Assembly: GCF_030913365.1 (NCBI RefSeq)
Contig: NZ_CP133160.1
Coordinates: 248,001 to 312,000 of the forward strand
DNA: 64,000 nt
Origin: Stenotrophomonas sp. 24(2023)
Lineage (GTDB): Bacteria > Pseudomonadota > Gammaproteobacteria > Xanthomonadales > Xanthomonadaceae
Reading direction: 5' to 3'
Shown here: positions 37,404 to 44,590 of the stretch, one piece after another
Numbering within the stretch: position 1 is the stretch's first letter
Layout: every line of letters starts with the position of its first letter
Made by a program: the position numbers and the translations under genes
The notes under the pieces: model-generated
The model's database searches: none
What the model saw: only the letters and a program-made list of their open reading frames with translations
Told to the model about the DNA's origin: nothing

Positions 37404-38921
37404 TCAGGCCACCACCACCGGAATCTTGCCGATGCGGGCCTGCCATTCGCGCGGGCCGGTGGTGTGCACCGACTCACCGGTGGAATCGACCGCCACGGTC
37501 ACCGGCATGTCCTGCACGGTGAACTCGTAGATCGCCTCCATGCCCAGGTCGGCGAAGCCGACGACCTTGGCCGCCTTGATCGCCTTGGACACCAGGTAGG
37601 CCGAACCGCCAACGGCCATCAGGTAAGCCGACTTGTGCTTCTTGATCGCCTCGATGGCGGCCGGGCCGCGCTCGGCCTTGCCGACCATGCCCAGCAGGCC
37701 GGTCTGCGCCAGCACCTGCTCGGTGAACTTGTCCATGCGGGTGGCGGTGGTCGGGCCGGCCGGGCCCACCACTTCATCGCGCACCGGATCGACCGGGCCG
37801 ACGTAATAGATGAAGCGGCCCTTGAGGTCGACCGGCAGTTCCTCGCCCTTGTTGAGCATGTCCACCATGCGCTTGTGCGCGGCGTCGCGGCCGGTCAGCA
37901 GCTTGCCGTTGAGCAGCAGGGTCTGGCCCGGCTTCCAGTTGGCCACGTCTTCCGGGGTGATCGTGTCCAGGTCCACGCGGGTGCCCTTGGACGCGTCGTA
38001 GGTCAGCGTCGGCCAGTCTTCCAGCGACGGCGGGTCGAGCATCACCGGGCCGCTGCCATCCAGGGTGAAGTGCGCATGGCGGGTCGCCGCGCAGTTCGGG
38101 ATCATCGCCACCGGCAGGTTGGCCGCGTGGGTCGGATAATCGTTGATCTTGATGTCCAGCACGGTGGTCAGGCCGCCCAGACCCTGCGCGCCGATGCCCA
38201 GCGCGTTGACCTTCTCGTACAGCTCCAGGCGCAGCTCTTCGATGCGGTTGGACGCACCACGGGCCTGCAGCTCGGTGATGTCGATCGGCTCCATCAGCGC
38301 TTCCTTGGCCAGCAGCATCGCCTTTTCAGCGGTGCCACCAATGCCGATGCCGAGCATGCCCGGCGGGCACCAGCCGGCGCCCATGGTCGGCACGGTCTTC
38401 AGCACCCAGTCCACGATCGAGTCGGACGGGTTGAGCATGGCGAACTTGGTCTTGGCTTCGGAACCACCGCCCTTGGCCGCGACGATCACATCGACGGTGT
38501 TGCCCGGTACCACCTTGACGTTGACCACGCCCGGGGTGTTGTCCTTGGTGTTGATGCGCTTGCCGGCCGGATCGGCCAGCACCGAAGCGCGCAGCTTGTT
38601 GTCCGGGTGCATGTAGGCGCGGCGCACGCCTTCGTTGGCCATGTCCTCCACGCCCATGGTCGCGTCGTCCCAGCGCACGTCCATGCCGATTTCCAGGAAC
38701 ACGGTGACGATGCCGGTGTCCTGGCAGATGGGACGGTGGCCTTCGGCGCACATCCGCGAATTGATCAGGATCTGGGCCATCGCTTCCTTCGCGGCCGGCG
38801 ACTCCTCGCGCTCGTAGGCGGCGGCGAGGTTCTTGATGTAGTCGACCGGGTGGTAGTACGAGATGTACTGCAGCGCGTCGGCGATGGACTGGATGAGGTC
38901 TTCCTGCTTGATCGATGTCAC
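37404..38921 (-). CDS. fumA: Class I fumarate hydratase (iron-sulfur)
   Basis: 505-residue class I fumarase, an oxygen-sensitive homodimer with a [4Fe-4S] cluster. Cluster cysteines appear in HRPICQDTG, GWCPPG and PNCAATRH. Other blocks: GGGSEAKTKFAMLNP and VGPAGPTTATRMDKF. Interconverts fumarate and malate like FumC at 2728-4167 by an unrelated mechanism. It is normal in xanthomonads to hold both. It is divergent from the ECF41 sigma gene. Confidence 0.94.
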   Translation of the reverse strand: MTSIKQEDLIQSIADALQYISYYHPVDYIKNLAAAYEREESPAAKEAMAQILINSRMCAEGHRPICQDTGIVTVFLEIGMDVRWDDATMGVEDMANEGVRRAYMHPDNKLRASVLADPAGKRINTKDNTPGVVNVKVVPGNTVDVIVAAKGGGSEAKTKFAMLNPSDSIVDWVLKTVPTMGAGWCPPGMLGIGIGGTAEKAMLLAKEALMEPIDITELQARGASNRIEELRLELYEKVNALGIGAQGLGGLTTVLDIKINDYPTHAANLPVAMIPNCAATRHAHFTLDGSGPVMLDPPSLEDWPTLTYDASKGTRVDLDTITPEDVANWKPGQTLLLNGKLLTGRDAAHKRMVDMLNKGEELPVDLKGRFIYYVGPVDPVRDEVVGPAGPTTATRMDKFTEQVLAQTGLLGMVGKAERGPAAIEAIKKHKSAYLMAVGGSAYLVSKAIKAAKVVGFADLGMEAIYEFTVQDMPVTVAVDSTGESVHTTGPREWQARIGKIPVVVA

Positions 38922-39014
38922 GGCTTGCTCGCTTGCTCAAGGCTGGCGGGGGTAATCCGCCCATTTTACCCCCTCCCCCGGCCGCGCGTAGAGTCGCAGG
39001 GGCCAGAGCCCGCC

Positions 39015-39041
39015 TGTCACGCCACGCACCACTGCCGCGTC
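39015..39041 (+). promoter_or_regulatory. ECF41-type promoter of the sigma gene
   Basis: TGTCAC (39015-39020), 17-base spacer, CGTC (39038-39041). This matches the -35 TGTCACA / -10 CGTC pattern of ECF41 sigma factors. The start codon follows 10 bases after CGTC, so the transcript may be leaderless or almost so. It is nearly identical to the promoter of the downstream AhpD-like gene, including the words CCTGTCACG and GCGTCCTTGC. Confidence 0.85.
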
Positions 39042-39050
39042 CTTGCCCAC

Positions 39051-39950
39051 ATGAACGCTGAAACCCTGTTCCAGACCCACCGCCCGCGCCTGCTGGCCCT
39101 GGCCTACCGCCTGCTCGGCAGCCGCGCCGACGCCGAGGATGTCGTGCAGGATGCCTGGCTGCGCTGGTCGGGCGTCGATGCGGCGGCCATCCAGGACCCG
39201 GAAGCCTGGCTGGTCACCGCCACCACCCGGTTGGGCCTGGACCGCCTGCGCGCGGCCAAGCGCGAGCGCCAGCACTACGTGGGGCCGTGGCTGCCTGAAC
39301 CGCTGGCGATCAGCCTGGAGCCGGACCCTGCCCCCGGCCCGGCGCAGGCCCATGCGCTGGCCGATGAGGTCTCGGTCGCCTTCCTGACCCTGCTCGAACA
39401 GCTCGGGCCGGAGGAACGGGCGGCGTTCCTGCTGAAGGAAGCCTTCGACCACGATTACCGGCAGATCGCCGGCCTCATCGGCCACAGCGAAGCCAACTGC
39501 CGGCAACTGGTCCATCGGGCAAAGCAGCGGCTGCAGGCCGGGCGGCCGCGCTTCAACGCCGATGCCGGCCAGCACCGGCAACTGCTGGCGCGCTTCATGG
39601 ACGCCACCCAGCGCGGCGACAGCGAGGCGATCCAAGCCCTGCTGCACGCCAATGCACGACTGGTGTCCGATGGCGGCGGCGTGGTCACCGCCGCGGTTCG
39701 GCCGCTGCTGGGCGCCGAGCGCATCGGCCGGCTGTTCTGGGCCATTGCCCGCCGTGGCGCCGCGCACGATGCCCGCCTGGGCTACGTCAACGGCGAACCG
39801 GCGATCCTGCGCTTCGACCACGGCCACCTGCATTCGGTGACCACCGTGGAGATCATCGACGGGCGCATCGCCACGGTGTTCAGCGTGCTCAACCCGCACA
39901 AGCTGCGTACCCCTGTCACGGACCCGGGCACTGGCGCGTCCTTGCAGTGA
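39051..39950 (+). CDS. ECF41-family RNA polymerase sigma factor
   Basis: 299 residues. Sigma-2 region (about 5-70, with YRLLGSRADAEDVVQDAWLR) binds -10 DNA and core; sigma-4 (about 105-165) has the helix-turn-helix HDYRQIAGLIGHSEANCRQ. An extra SnoaL/NTF2-like C-terminal domain (175-285) carries the two marks of group ECF41: DGGG at 207-210 and NPHKL (NPDKL-like) at 281-285; in this group the domain controls activity and no anti-sigma factor is needed. Its own promoter and that of the next gene share TGTCAC-N17-CGTC, so the gene is autoregulated and controls the AhpD-like enzyme. Confidence 0.92.
   Translation: MNAETLFQTHRPRLLALAYRLLGSRADAEDVVQDAWLRWSGVDAAAIQDPEAWLVTATTRLGLDRLRAAKRERQHYVGPWLPEPLAISLEPDPAPGPAQAHALADEVSVAFLTLLEQLGPEERAAFLLKEAFDHDYRQIAGLIGHSEANCRQLVHRAKQRLQAGRPRFNADAGQHRQLLARFMDATQRGDSEAIQALLHANARLVSDGGGVVTAAVRPLLGAERIGRLFWAIARRGAAHDARLGYVNGEPAILRFDHGHLHSVTTVEIIDGRIATVFSVLNPHKLRTPVTDPGTGASLQ
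39914..39940 (+). promoter_or_regulatory. ECF41-type promoter of the AhpD-like gene
   Basis: TGTCAC (39914-39919), 17-base spacer, CGTC (39937-39940), inside the 3' end of the sigma gene. Same spacing and flanks as the promoter at 39015. The leader to ATG 39985 is about 37 bases and contains a hairpin (GACGGCCA-TGG-TGGCCGTC, 39953-39971) and a GGAG SD. Confidence 0.85.
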
Positions 39951-39984
39951 AAGACGGCCATGGTGGCCGTCACGGAGCTGCACG

Positions 39985-40434
39985 ATGTCCTTCCATTCCT
40001 CCCCCCGCGTCCCCTACACCCGCCTGACCGCCGATGCCTACAAGGGCCTGATCGCCACCTCCGGCCATGTCCACGCCAGCTCGCTGCCGCAGGAGCTGGT
40101 GGAACTGGTGTTCCTGCGCGTGTCGCAGCTCAACGGCTGCGCCTACTGCGTGGACATGCATGCCAGCGGCCTGCGCAAGGGCGGCATCGAGCCGCGCAAG
40201 CTCGACACCATTGCGGTGTGGTGGGAAAGCCGCTTCTACGACGCCCGTGAGCGCGCGGCCCTGGGCTGGGCCGAAGCGCTGACCCGGTTGACCGACGGCG
40301 CGCCCTCGCAGGCCGCGTATGAAGCCCTGGCGCCGCACTTCGATGAGAAGGGCATCGCCGACCTGAGCATGGCCGTGGCGGTGATCAACGCCTGGAACCG
40401 CCTGGGTGCCGGGCTGGTGCCGCCGATGCCGTAA
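39985..40434 (+). CDS. Carboxymuconolactone decarboxylase/AhpD-like protein
   Basis: 149-residue alpha-helical CMD-family protein. The redox-type motif is CAYC with a following His (C52, C55, H59 in LNGCAYCVDMHA), as in AhpD alkylhydroperoxidases. Such genes are the standard partner of ECF41 sigma factors, and it has its own ECF41 promoter. Likely reduces peroxides or acts as a redox carrier; the true substrate is unknown. SD GGAG eight bases before ATG. Confidence 0.9.
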   Translation: MSFHSSPRVPYTRLTADAYKGLIATSGHVHASSLPQELVELVFLRVSQLNGCAYCVDMHASGLRKGGIEPRKLDTIAVWWESRFYDARERAALGWAEALTRLTDGAPSQAAYEALAPHFDEKGIADLSMAVAVINAWNRLGAGLVPPMP

Positions 40435-40518
40435 GCCGGCACGGGGCCGGGCCGGTTGCGGCGCAGCTGCCACCGGCCCGCAGCGCGATCGCCCCGGTGC
40501 GTTCACGAGCACCGGGCG

Positions 40519-40524
40519 CACAAT
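40519..40524 (+). promoter_or_regulatory. -10-like CACAAT placed for a leaderless transcript
   Basis: CACAAT ends six bases before the ATG 40531 of the ABC exporter, with no SD between. Transcription would begin at or near the start codon. Confidence 0.4.
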
Positions 40525-40530
40525 GGCCCC

Positions 40531-42384
40531 ATGCCTGCCACCCCTGCGAACAAGCCCAGCCTGCGCCAGCGCTTCGGCGCCATGCGCAACCTGCCACCGT
40601 TCCTGCGCCAGGTGTGGCAGACCAGCCCCGCGCTGACCTCGGCCAGCCTCGGCCTGCGCCTGATCCGCGCGCTGCTGCCGGTGGCGATGCTGTACGTGGG
40701 CAAGCTGATCATCGACGCCGCCTTGCACCTGAGCCAGCACAGCGGGGGCTTTCCGCCGTTCGGCCAGGCCCTGTCCAGTGGTCTGTTGAACCCGCTGCTG
40801 GGCCTGCTGGCACTGGAGTTCGCGCTGGCCATCGGCTCGGACCTGCTGGGCCGGCTGGTCAACTACGCCGATACGCTGCTGTCGGAACTGTTCGCCAACG
40901 CCACCAGCGTGCGGCTGATGGAGCACGCGGCGGAGCTGGACCTGGAAGACTTCGAGGACCCGGACCTGCAGGACAAGCTGGACCGTGCGCGGCGGCAGAC
41001 CATGGGCCGCATGAACCTGATGAGCCAGCTGTTCGGCCAGGTGCAGGACGGCATCACGGTGGCCAGCCTGGCGGTCGGCCTGGTGGTCTACGCGCCGTGG
41101 CTGATCGTGCTGCTGGCGCTGGCGCTGGTACCGGCCTTCATCGGCGAATCGCACTTCAACGCCGCCGGCTACAGCCTCAATTTCATGTGGACACCCGAGC
41201 GGCGCCAGCTGGATTACCTGCGCCAGGTCGGTGCCAGCGTGGAAACCGCCAAGGAGGTGAAGATCTTCAACCTCCACGGCTTCCTGATCGAACGCTACCG
41301 GCGGCTGGCCCAGCAGTTCTTCCAGGCCAACCGCACGCTGGCACGTCGGCGCGCATTCTGGGGCACGCTGCTGGCGGCACTGGGCACGCTGGGCTACTAC
41401 ACCGCGTATGCCTACATCGCCTGGCGCACCGTGCGCGGGGATTTCTCCATCGGCGATCTGACCTTCCTGGCCGGCAGCTTCCTGCGCCTGCGCCAGCTGC
41501 TGGAAGGGCTGCTGGTGGGCTTTTCGCAGGTGGCCAGCCAGGCGCTGTACCTGGATGACCTGTACTCGTTCTTCCAGATCCAGCCGGAAATCCGCTCGCG
41601 ACCGGGGGCGGTACCGGTGCCGCGTCCGATCCGCAGTGGCTTCGTGTTCGAGAACGTAGGCTTCCGCTACCCGGATGCGGAACAGTGGGCGGTGCGCCAC
41701 CTCGACTTCAGCCTGCAGGCCGGCGAAGTGCTGGCCCTGGTCGGCGAGAACGGCGCCGGCAAGACCACGCTGGTGAAGCTGCTGGCCCGGCTGTACGACC
41801 CGGACGAGGGCCGCATCCTGCTCGACGGGCGTGACCTGCGCGATTACGACCTGGACGACCTGCGCGCCAACCTGGGGGTGATCTTCCAGGATTTCGTGCG
41901 CTACAACCTGACCGCCGGCGAGAACATCGGCGTGGGCCAGGTGCAGGCGATGGACGACCCGGCCCGCATCCGCGACGCCGCCCGTCGCGGCATGGCCGAT
42001 GAAGTGATCGCCGCCCTGCCCGGCGGCTACGACCAGCTGATCGGCCGCCGCTTCGCCCAGGGCGTGGACCTGTCCGGTGGCCAGTGGCAGAAGATCGCCA
42101 TCGCCCGCGCCTGGATGCGCGACGGGCAGGTGATGATCCTGGACGAACCGACCGCCGCGCTCGACGCCCGCGCCGAATTCGAGGTGTTCCAGCGCTTCCG
42201 CGAGTTGGCTGAACAGCGCACCGCCATCCTGATCTCGCACCGGTTCTCCTCCGTCCGCATGGCCGACCGCATCCTGGTACTGGCCGATGGCCGCATCGAG
42301 GCCAGTGGCACCCACGAAACGCTGATGGCCCAGGGCGGGCGCTATGCCGAGCTGTTCGAACTGCAGGCCGCCGGCTACCGCTGA
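40531..42384 (+). CDS. ABC exporter, fused permease and ATPase
   Basis: 617 residues. N-terminal membrane domain (about 30-340) with four to six transmembrane helices; C-terminal ATPase with Walker A GENGAGKTT (about 405), signature LSGGQWQK (about 515) and Walker B VMILDEPTAALD followed by SHRFSSV. Half-transporter that should dimerise; exports drugs, lipids or peptides in this family. Substrate not inferable. The preceding -10-like CACAAT suggests a leaderless transcript. Confidence 0.9.
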   Translation: MPATPANKPSLRQRFGAMRNLPPFLRQVWQTSPALTSASLGLRLIRALLPVAMLYVGKLIIDAALHLSQHSGGFPPFGQALSSGLLNPLLGLLALEFALAIGSDLLGRLVNYADTLLSELFANATSVRLMEHAAELDLEDFEDPDLQDKLDRARRQTMGRMNLMSQLFGQVQDGITVASLAVGLVVYAPWLIVLLALALVPAFIGESHFNAAGYSLNFMWTPERRQLDYLRQVGASVETAKEVKIFNLHGFLIERYRRLAQQFFQANRTLARRRAFWGTLLAALGTLGYYTAYAYIAWRTVRGDFSIGDLTFLAGSFLRLRQLLEGLLVGFSQVASQALYLDDLYSFFQIQPEIRSRPGAVPVPRPIRSGFVFENVGFRYPDAEQWAVRHLDFSLQAGEVLALVGENGAGKTTLVKLLARLYDPDEGRILLDGRDLRDYDLDDLRANLGVIFQDFVRYNLTAGENIGVGQVQAMDDPARIRDAARRGMADEVIAALPGGYDQLIGRRFAQGVDLSGGQWQKIAIARAWMRDGQVMILDEPTAALDARAEFEVFQRFRELAEQRTAILISHRFSSVRMADRILVLADGRIEASGTHETLMAQGGRYAELFELQAAGYR

Positions 42385-42392
42385 GGCTGGCT

Positions 42393-42444
42393 GAGAACGC
42401 CTCTCGTTCCGCCCAATGAGAACTTCTCTCATTTGGGGTAGAAT
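42393..42444 (+). promoter_or_regulatory. fpr operator region: two GAGAAC-type palindromes plus TAGAAT
   Basis: GAGAACGCCTCTC (42393-42405) and GAGAACTTCTCTC (42418-42430) are two copies of a GAGA-N5-TCTC palindrome 25 bases apart, each preceded by similar sequence. The second overlaps the expected -35 of a promoter with -10 TAGAAT (42439-42444), and fpr starts at 42477. Arrangement is typical for a dimeric regulator, possibly a LysR-type (FinR-like) or redox sensor. Confidence 0.6.
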
Positions 42445-42476
42445 GGCGGGGACGAAACCCTAGCCTGACTACCCCC

Positions 42477-43256
42477 ATGTCCTCCGCTTTCGGCGCCGAA
42501 ACGGTGCTTGAGGTCCGCCATTGGACCGATGCCTACTTCAGCTTCACCCTCACCCGCGACAGCGGTTTCCGTTTCGAGAACGGCCAGTTCGTGATGATCG
42601 GCCTGGAAACCGAGGCGCGGCCGCTGCTGCGCGCGTATTCCATCGCCAGCGCCAACTGGGAAGAGCACCTGGAGTTCTTCAGCATCAAGGTGCAGGACGG
42701 CCCGCTGACCTCGCGCCTGCAGCACATCAAGCCGGGTGACAAGGTGCTGGTCGGCAAGAAGCCGACCGGCACGCTGCTGATCAGCGACCTGCACCCGGGC
42801 AAGAACCTGTACCTGCTGGGTACCGGCACCGGCATGGCGCCGTGGCTGTCGGTCATCAAGGACCCGGAAACCTACGAGCGCTTCGAGAAGGTGATCCTCT
42901 GCCACGGCGTGCGCTACGAAAAGGACCTGGCCTACCGTGATTACTTCGAGAAGGAACTGCGTGCGCATGAGTTCCTCGGCGAAATGATCGGCGACAAGCT
43001 GCTGTACTACCCGGCCGTCACCCGCGAGCCGTTCGCCAACCAGGGCCGCCTGACCTCGCTGATGGAAAGCGGCGAGATGCAGCGCACCCTGGGCCTGCCG
43101 GAACTGAACCCGGAAAACGACCGCGCGATGATCTGCGGCAGCCCGCAGATGCTGGCCGACCTGCGTACCGTGCTGGATGCACGTGGCTTCCAGGTCTCCC
43201 CGCGCATCGGCCAGCCCGGTCACTACGTGTTCGAGCGCGCCTTCGTCGAGAAGTAA
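42477..43256 (+). CDS. fpr: Ferredoxin-NADP+ reductase
   Basis: 259-residue FAD enzyme moving electrons between NADPH and ferredoxin or flavodoxin. FAD-binding RAYSIASANWEEHLEFFS near residue 52; NADP-binding GTGTGMAPWLSV near 114; the C-terminal YVFERAFVEK matches bacterial Fpr. In Pseudomonas, Fpr supports oxidative-stress defence and is induced by a LysR-type regulator; the double palindrome upstream fits similar regulation here. The product could serve ferredoxin used by NfuA-type iron-sulfur assembly. Confidence 0.93.
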   Translation: MSSAFGAETVLEVRHWTDAYFSFTLTRDSGFRFENGQFVMIGLETEARPLLRAYSIASANWEEHLEFFSIKVQDGPLTSRLQHIKPGDKVLVGKKPTGTLLISDLHPGKNLYLLGTGTGMAPWLSVIKDPETYERFEKVILCHGVRYEKDLAYRDYFEKELRAHEFLGEMIGDKLLYYPAVTREPFANQGRLTSLMESGEMQRTLGLPELNPENDRAMICGSPQMLADLRTVLDARGFQVSPRIGQPGHYVFERAFVEK

Positions 43257-43281
43257 GCCGCGTCCGGTACGCCGTGCACGC

Positions 43282-43316
43282 AAGGGACGGGGGCGGCAAC
43301 GCCTTCGTCCCTTTTC
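43282..43316 (+). terminator. fpr terminator
   Basis: AAGGGACG ... CGTCCCTTTT with a nested GGCG-GCAA-CGCC hairpin in the loop, 26 bases after the fpr stop. Confidence 0.7.
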
Positions 43317-43390
43317 ATTGGCTTGAACCCGGCCCGCATTCACGGCATTGTCTGCCGACGCGGCCGCCCGGCCCGCACAGGGGACACTCG

Positions 43391-43951
43391 ATGATCAGGA
43401 AGATCCTGCCCACGGCACTGCTGTGGGCCTGCGCGATGGCGTCCGCCGGTGCACAGGCCGCCGCACCGGCACCGGTGCCGCCCCAGCGCGGCGAGGTGCC
43501 CCCGCAGGCACTGGGCAAGGACCGCGACGGCCAGGCGGTGGATCTGGCCCAGCAGCGCGGCAAGGTCGTGATCGTGACGTTCTGGGCTTCCTGGTGCGGC
43601 CCCTGCCGCAAGGAACTGCCGATCCTGGCCTACCTGCAGAAGGTGGTCGGCGATGATGCGCTGCACGTGTACGCGGTCAACTGGGGCGAACCCCGCAACG
43701 ACGTCAACCGGCTGGTGCGCCACCCCGACTGGCCCAAGCTGGATTACCTGCACGATCCGCGCGGGGTGCTGGCCAGGCAGTACGGCATCGTCGCCGTGCC
43801 GCACATGTTCATCATCGGACGCGACGGCACCATCGTCCGCACCCATCGCGGCTACAGCGAGGCGAGCCTGCCCGGCATCCTCGAGGAAATCGTCGAGGCA
43901 CTGCCCGAAGACGTACGCAACCGCCCGCCGCGCCACACCGCAGCCCCCTGA
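43391..43951 (+). CDS. TlpA-like periplasmic thioredoxin-fold protein
   Basis: 186 residues: signal peptide (about 1-24), then a thioredoxin fold with WCGPC (Cys69 and Cys72) in TFWASWCGPCRKELP. It resembles TlpA/ResA and periplasmic disulphide reductases that serve cytochrome c maturation or peroxide metabolism. Convergent with glutathione peroxidase. Confidence 0.85.
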   Translation: MIRKILPTALLWACAMASAGAQAAAPAPVPPQRGEVPPQALGKDRDGQAVDLAQQRGKVVIVTFWASWCGPCRKELPILAYLQKVVGDDALHVYAVNWGEPRNDVNRLVRHPDWPKLDYLHDPRGVLARQYGIVAVPHMFIIGRDGTIVRTHRGYSEASLPGILEEIVEALPEDVRNRPPRHTAAP

Positions 43952-43975
43952 TCACCGCGATGGCGCGGCATTGGC

Positions 43976-44455
43976 TTACAGCAGCGCGTCGATCGCACCA
44001 CGCAGCTGTTCCGGCTTCGTGGTCGGGGCATGGCGCCCCACCACCCGGCCCTGGCGGTCCACCAGGAACTTGCTGAAGTTCCACTTGATGCGGGCACTGC
44101 CCAGCAGGCCGCGCTTCTCCTGCGCCAGCCACGCCCACAGCGGGTGCGCACCGGGGCCGTTGACCTCGATCTTCTCCGACAGCGGGAAGCTGACCGGGTA
44201 ATCCAGCGAGCAGAACTGGCGGATCTGCTCGGCATCGCCCGGTTCCTGGCCACCAAACTGGTTGCACGGGAAGCCGATCACCTGCAGGCCACGCCCGCGG
44301 TAGTCCTGCCACAGCTGTTCCAGCCCGGTGTACTGCGGGGTGAAGCCGCACCGGCTGGCGACGTTGACCAGCAGCAATGGCTGGCCACGGAACTGTTCCA
44401 GTGCCTGCGGCTGGCCGGCAAGGTCGCGGAAGCTGAAATCGTAGGCGGTGGACAT
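43976..44455 (-). CDS. Glutathione peroxidase (cysteine type)
   Basis: 159 residues with the catalytic tetrad: Cys36 in NVASRCGFTPQY, Gln near 71 in FPCNQFGGQEP, Trp and Asn in IKWNFSKFLVDR. It has no signal peptide, so it acts in the cytoplasm on hydroperoxides using thioredoxin or glutathione. Divergent from the peptidase gene. Confidence 0.93.
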   Translation of the reverse strand: MSTAYDFSFRDLAGQPQALEQFRGQPLLLVNVASRCGFTPQYTGLEQLWQDYRGRGLQVIGFPCNQFGGQEPGDAEQIRQFCSLDYPVSFPLSEKIEVNGPGAHPLWAWLAQEKRGLLGSARIKWNFSKFLVDRQGRVVGRHAPTTKPEQLRGAIDALL

Positions 44456-44590
44456 GGCGGCGATCCCGGTGGAAGGCCCTCATCATAAGGCCCGCGGCCC
44501 CGCGCCGGGACCGCGGGCATGCCTTTCGACACAAGCCCTTCCGGCAGGTGGCGGGTTACCCTCGGGCACTTGTCTTACCGGAGATTGACC

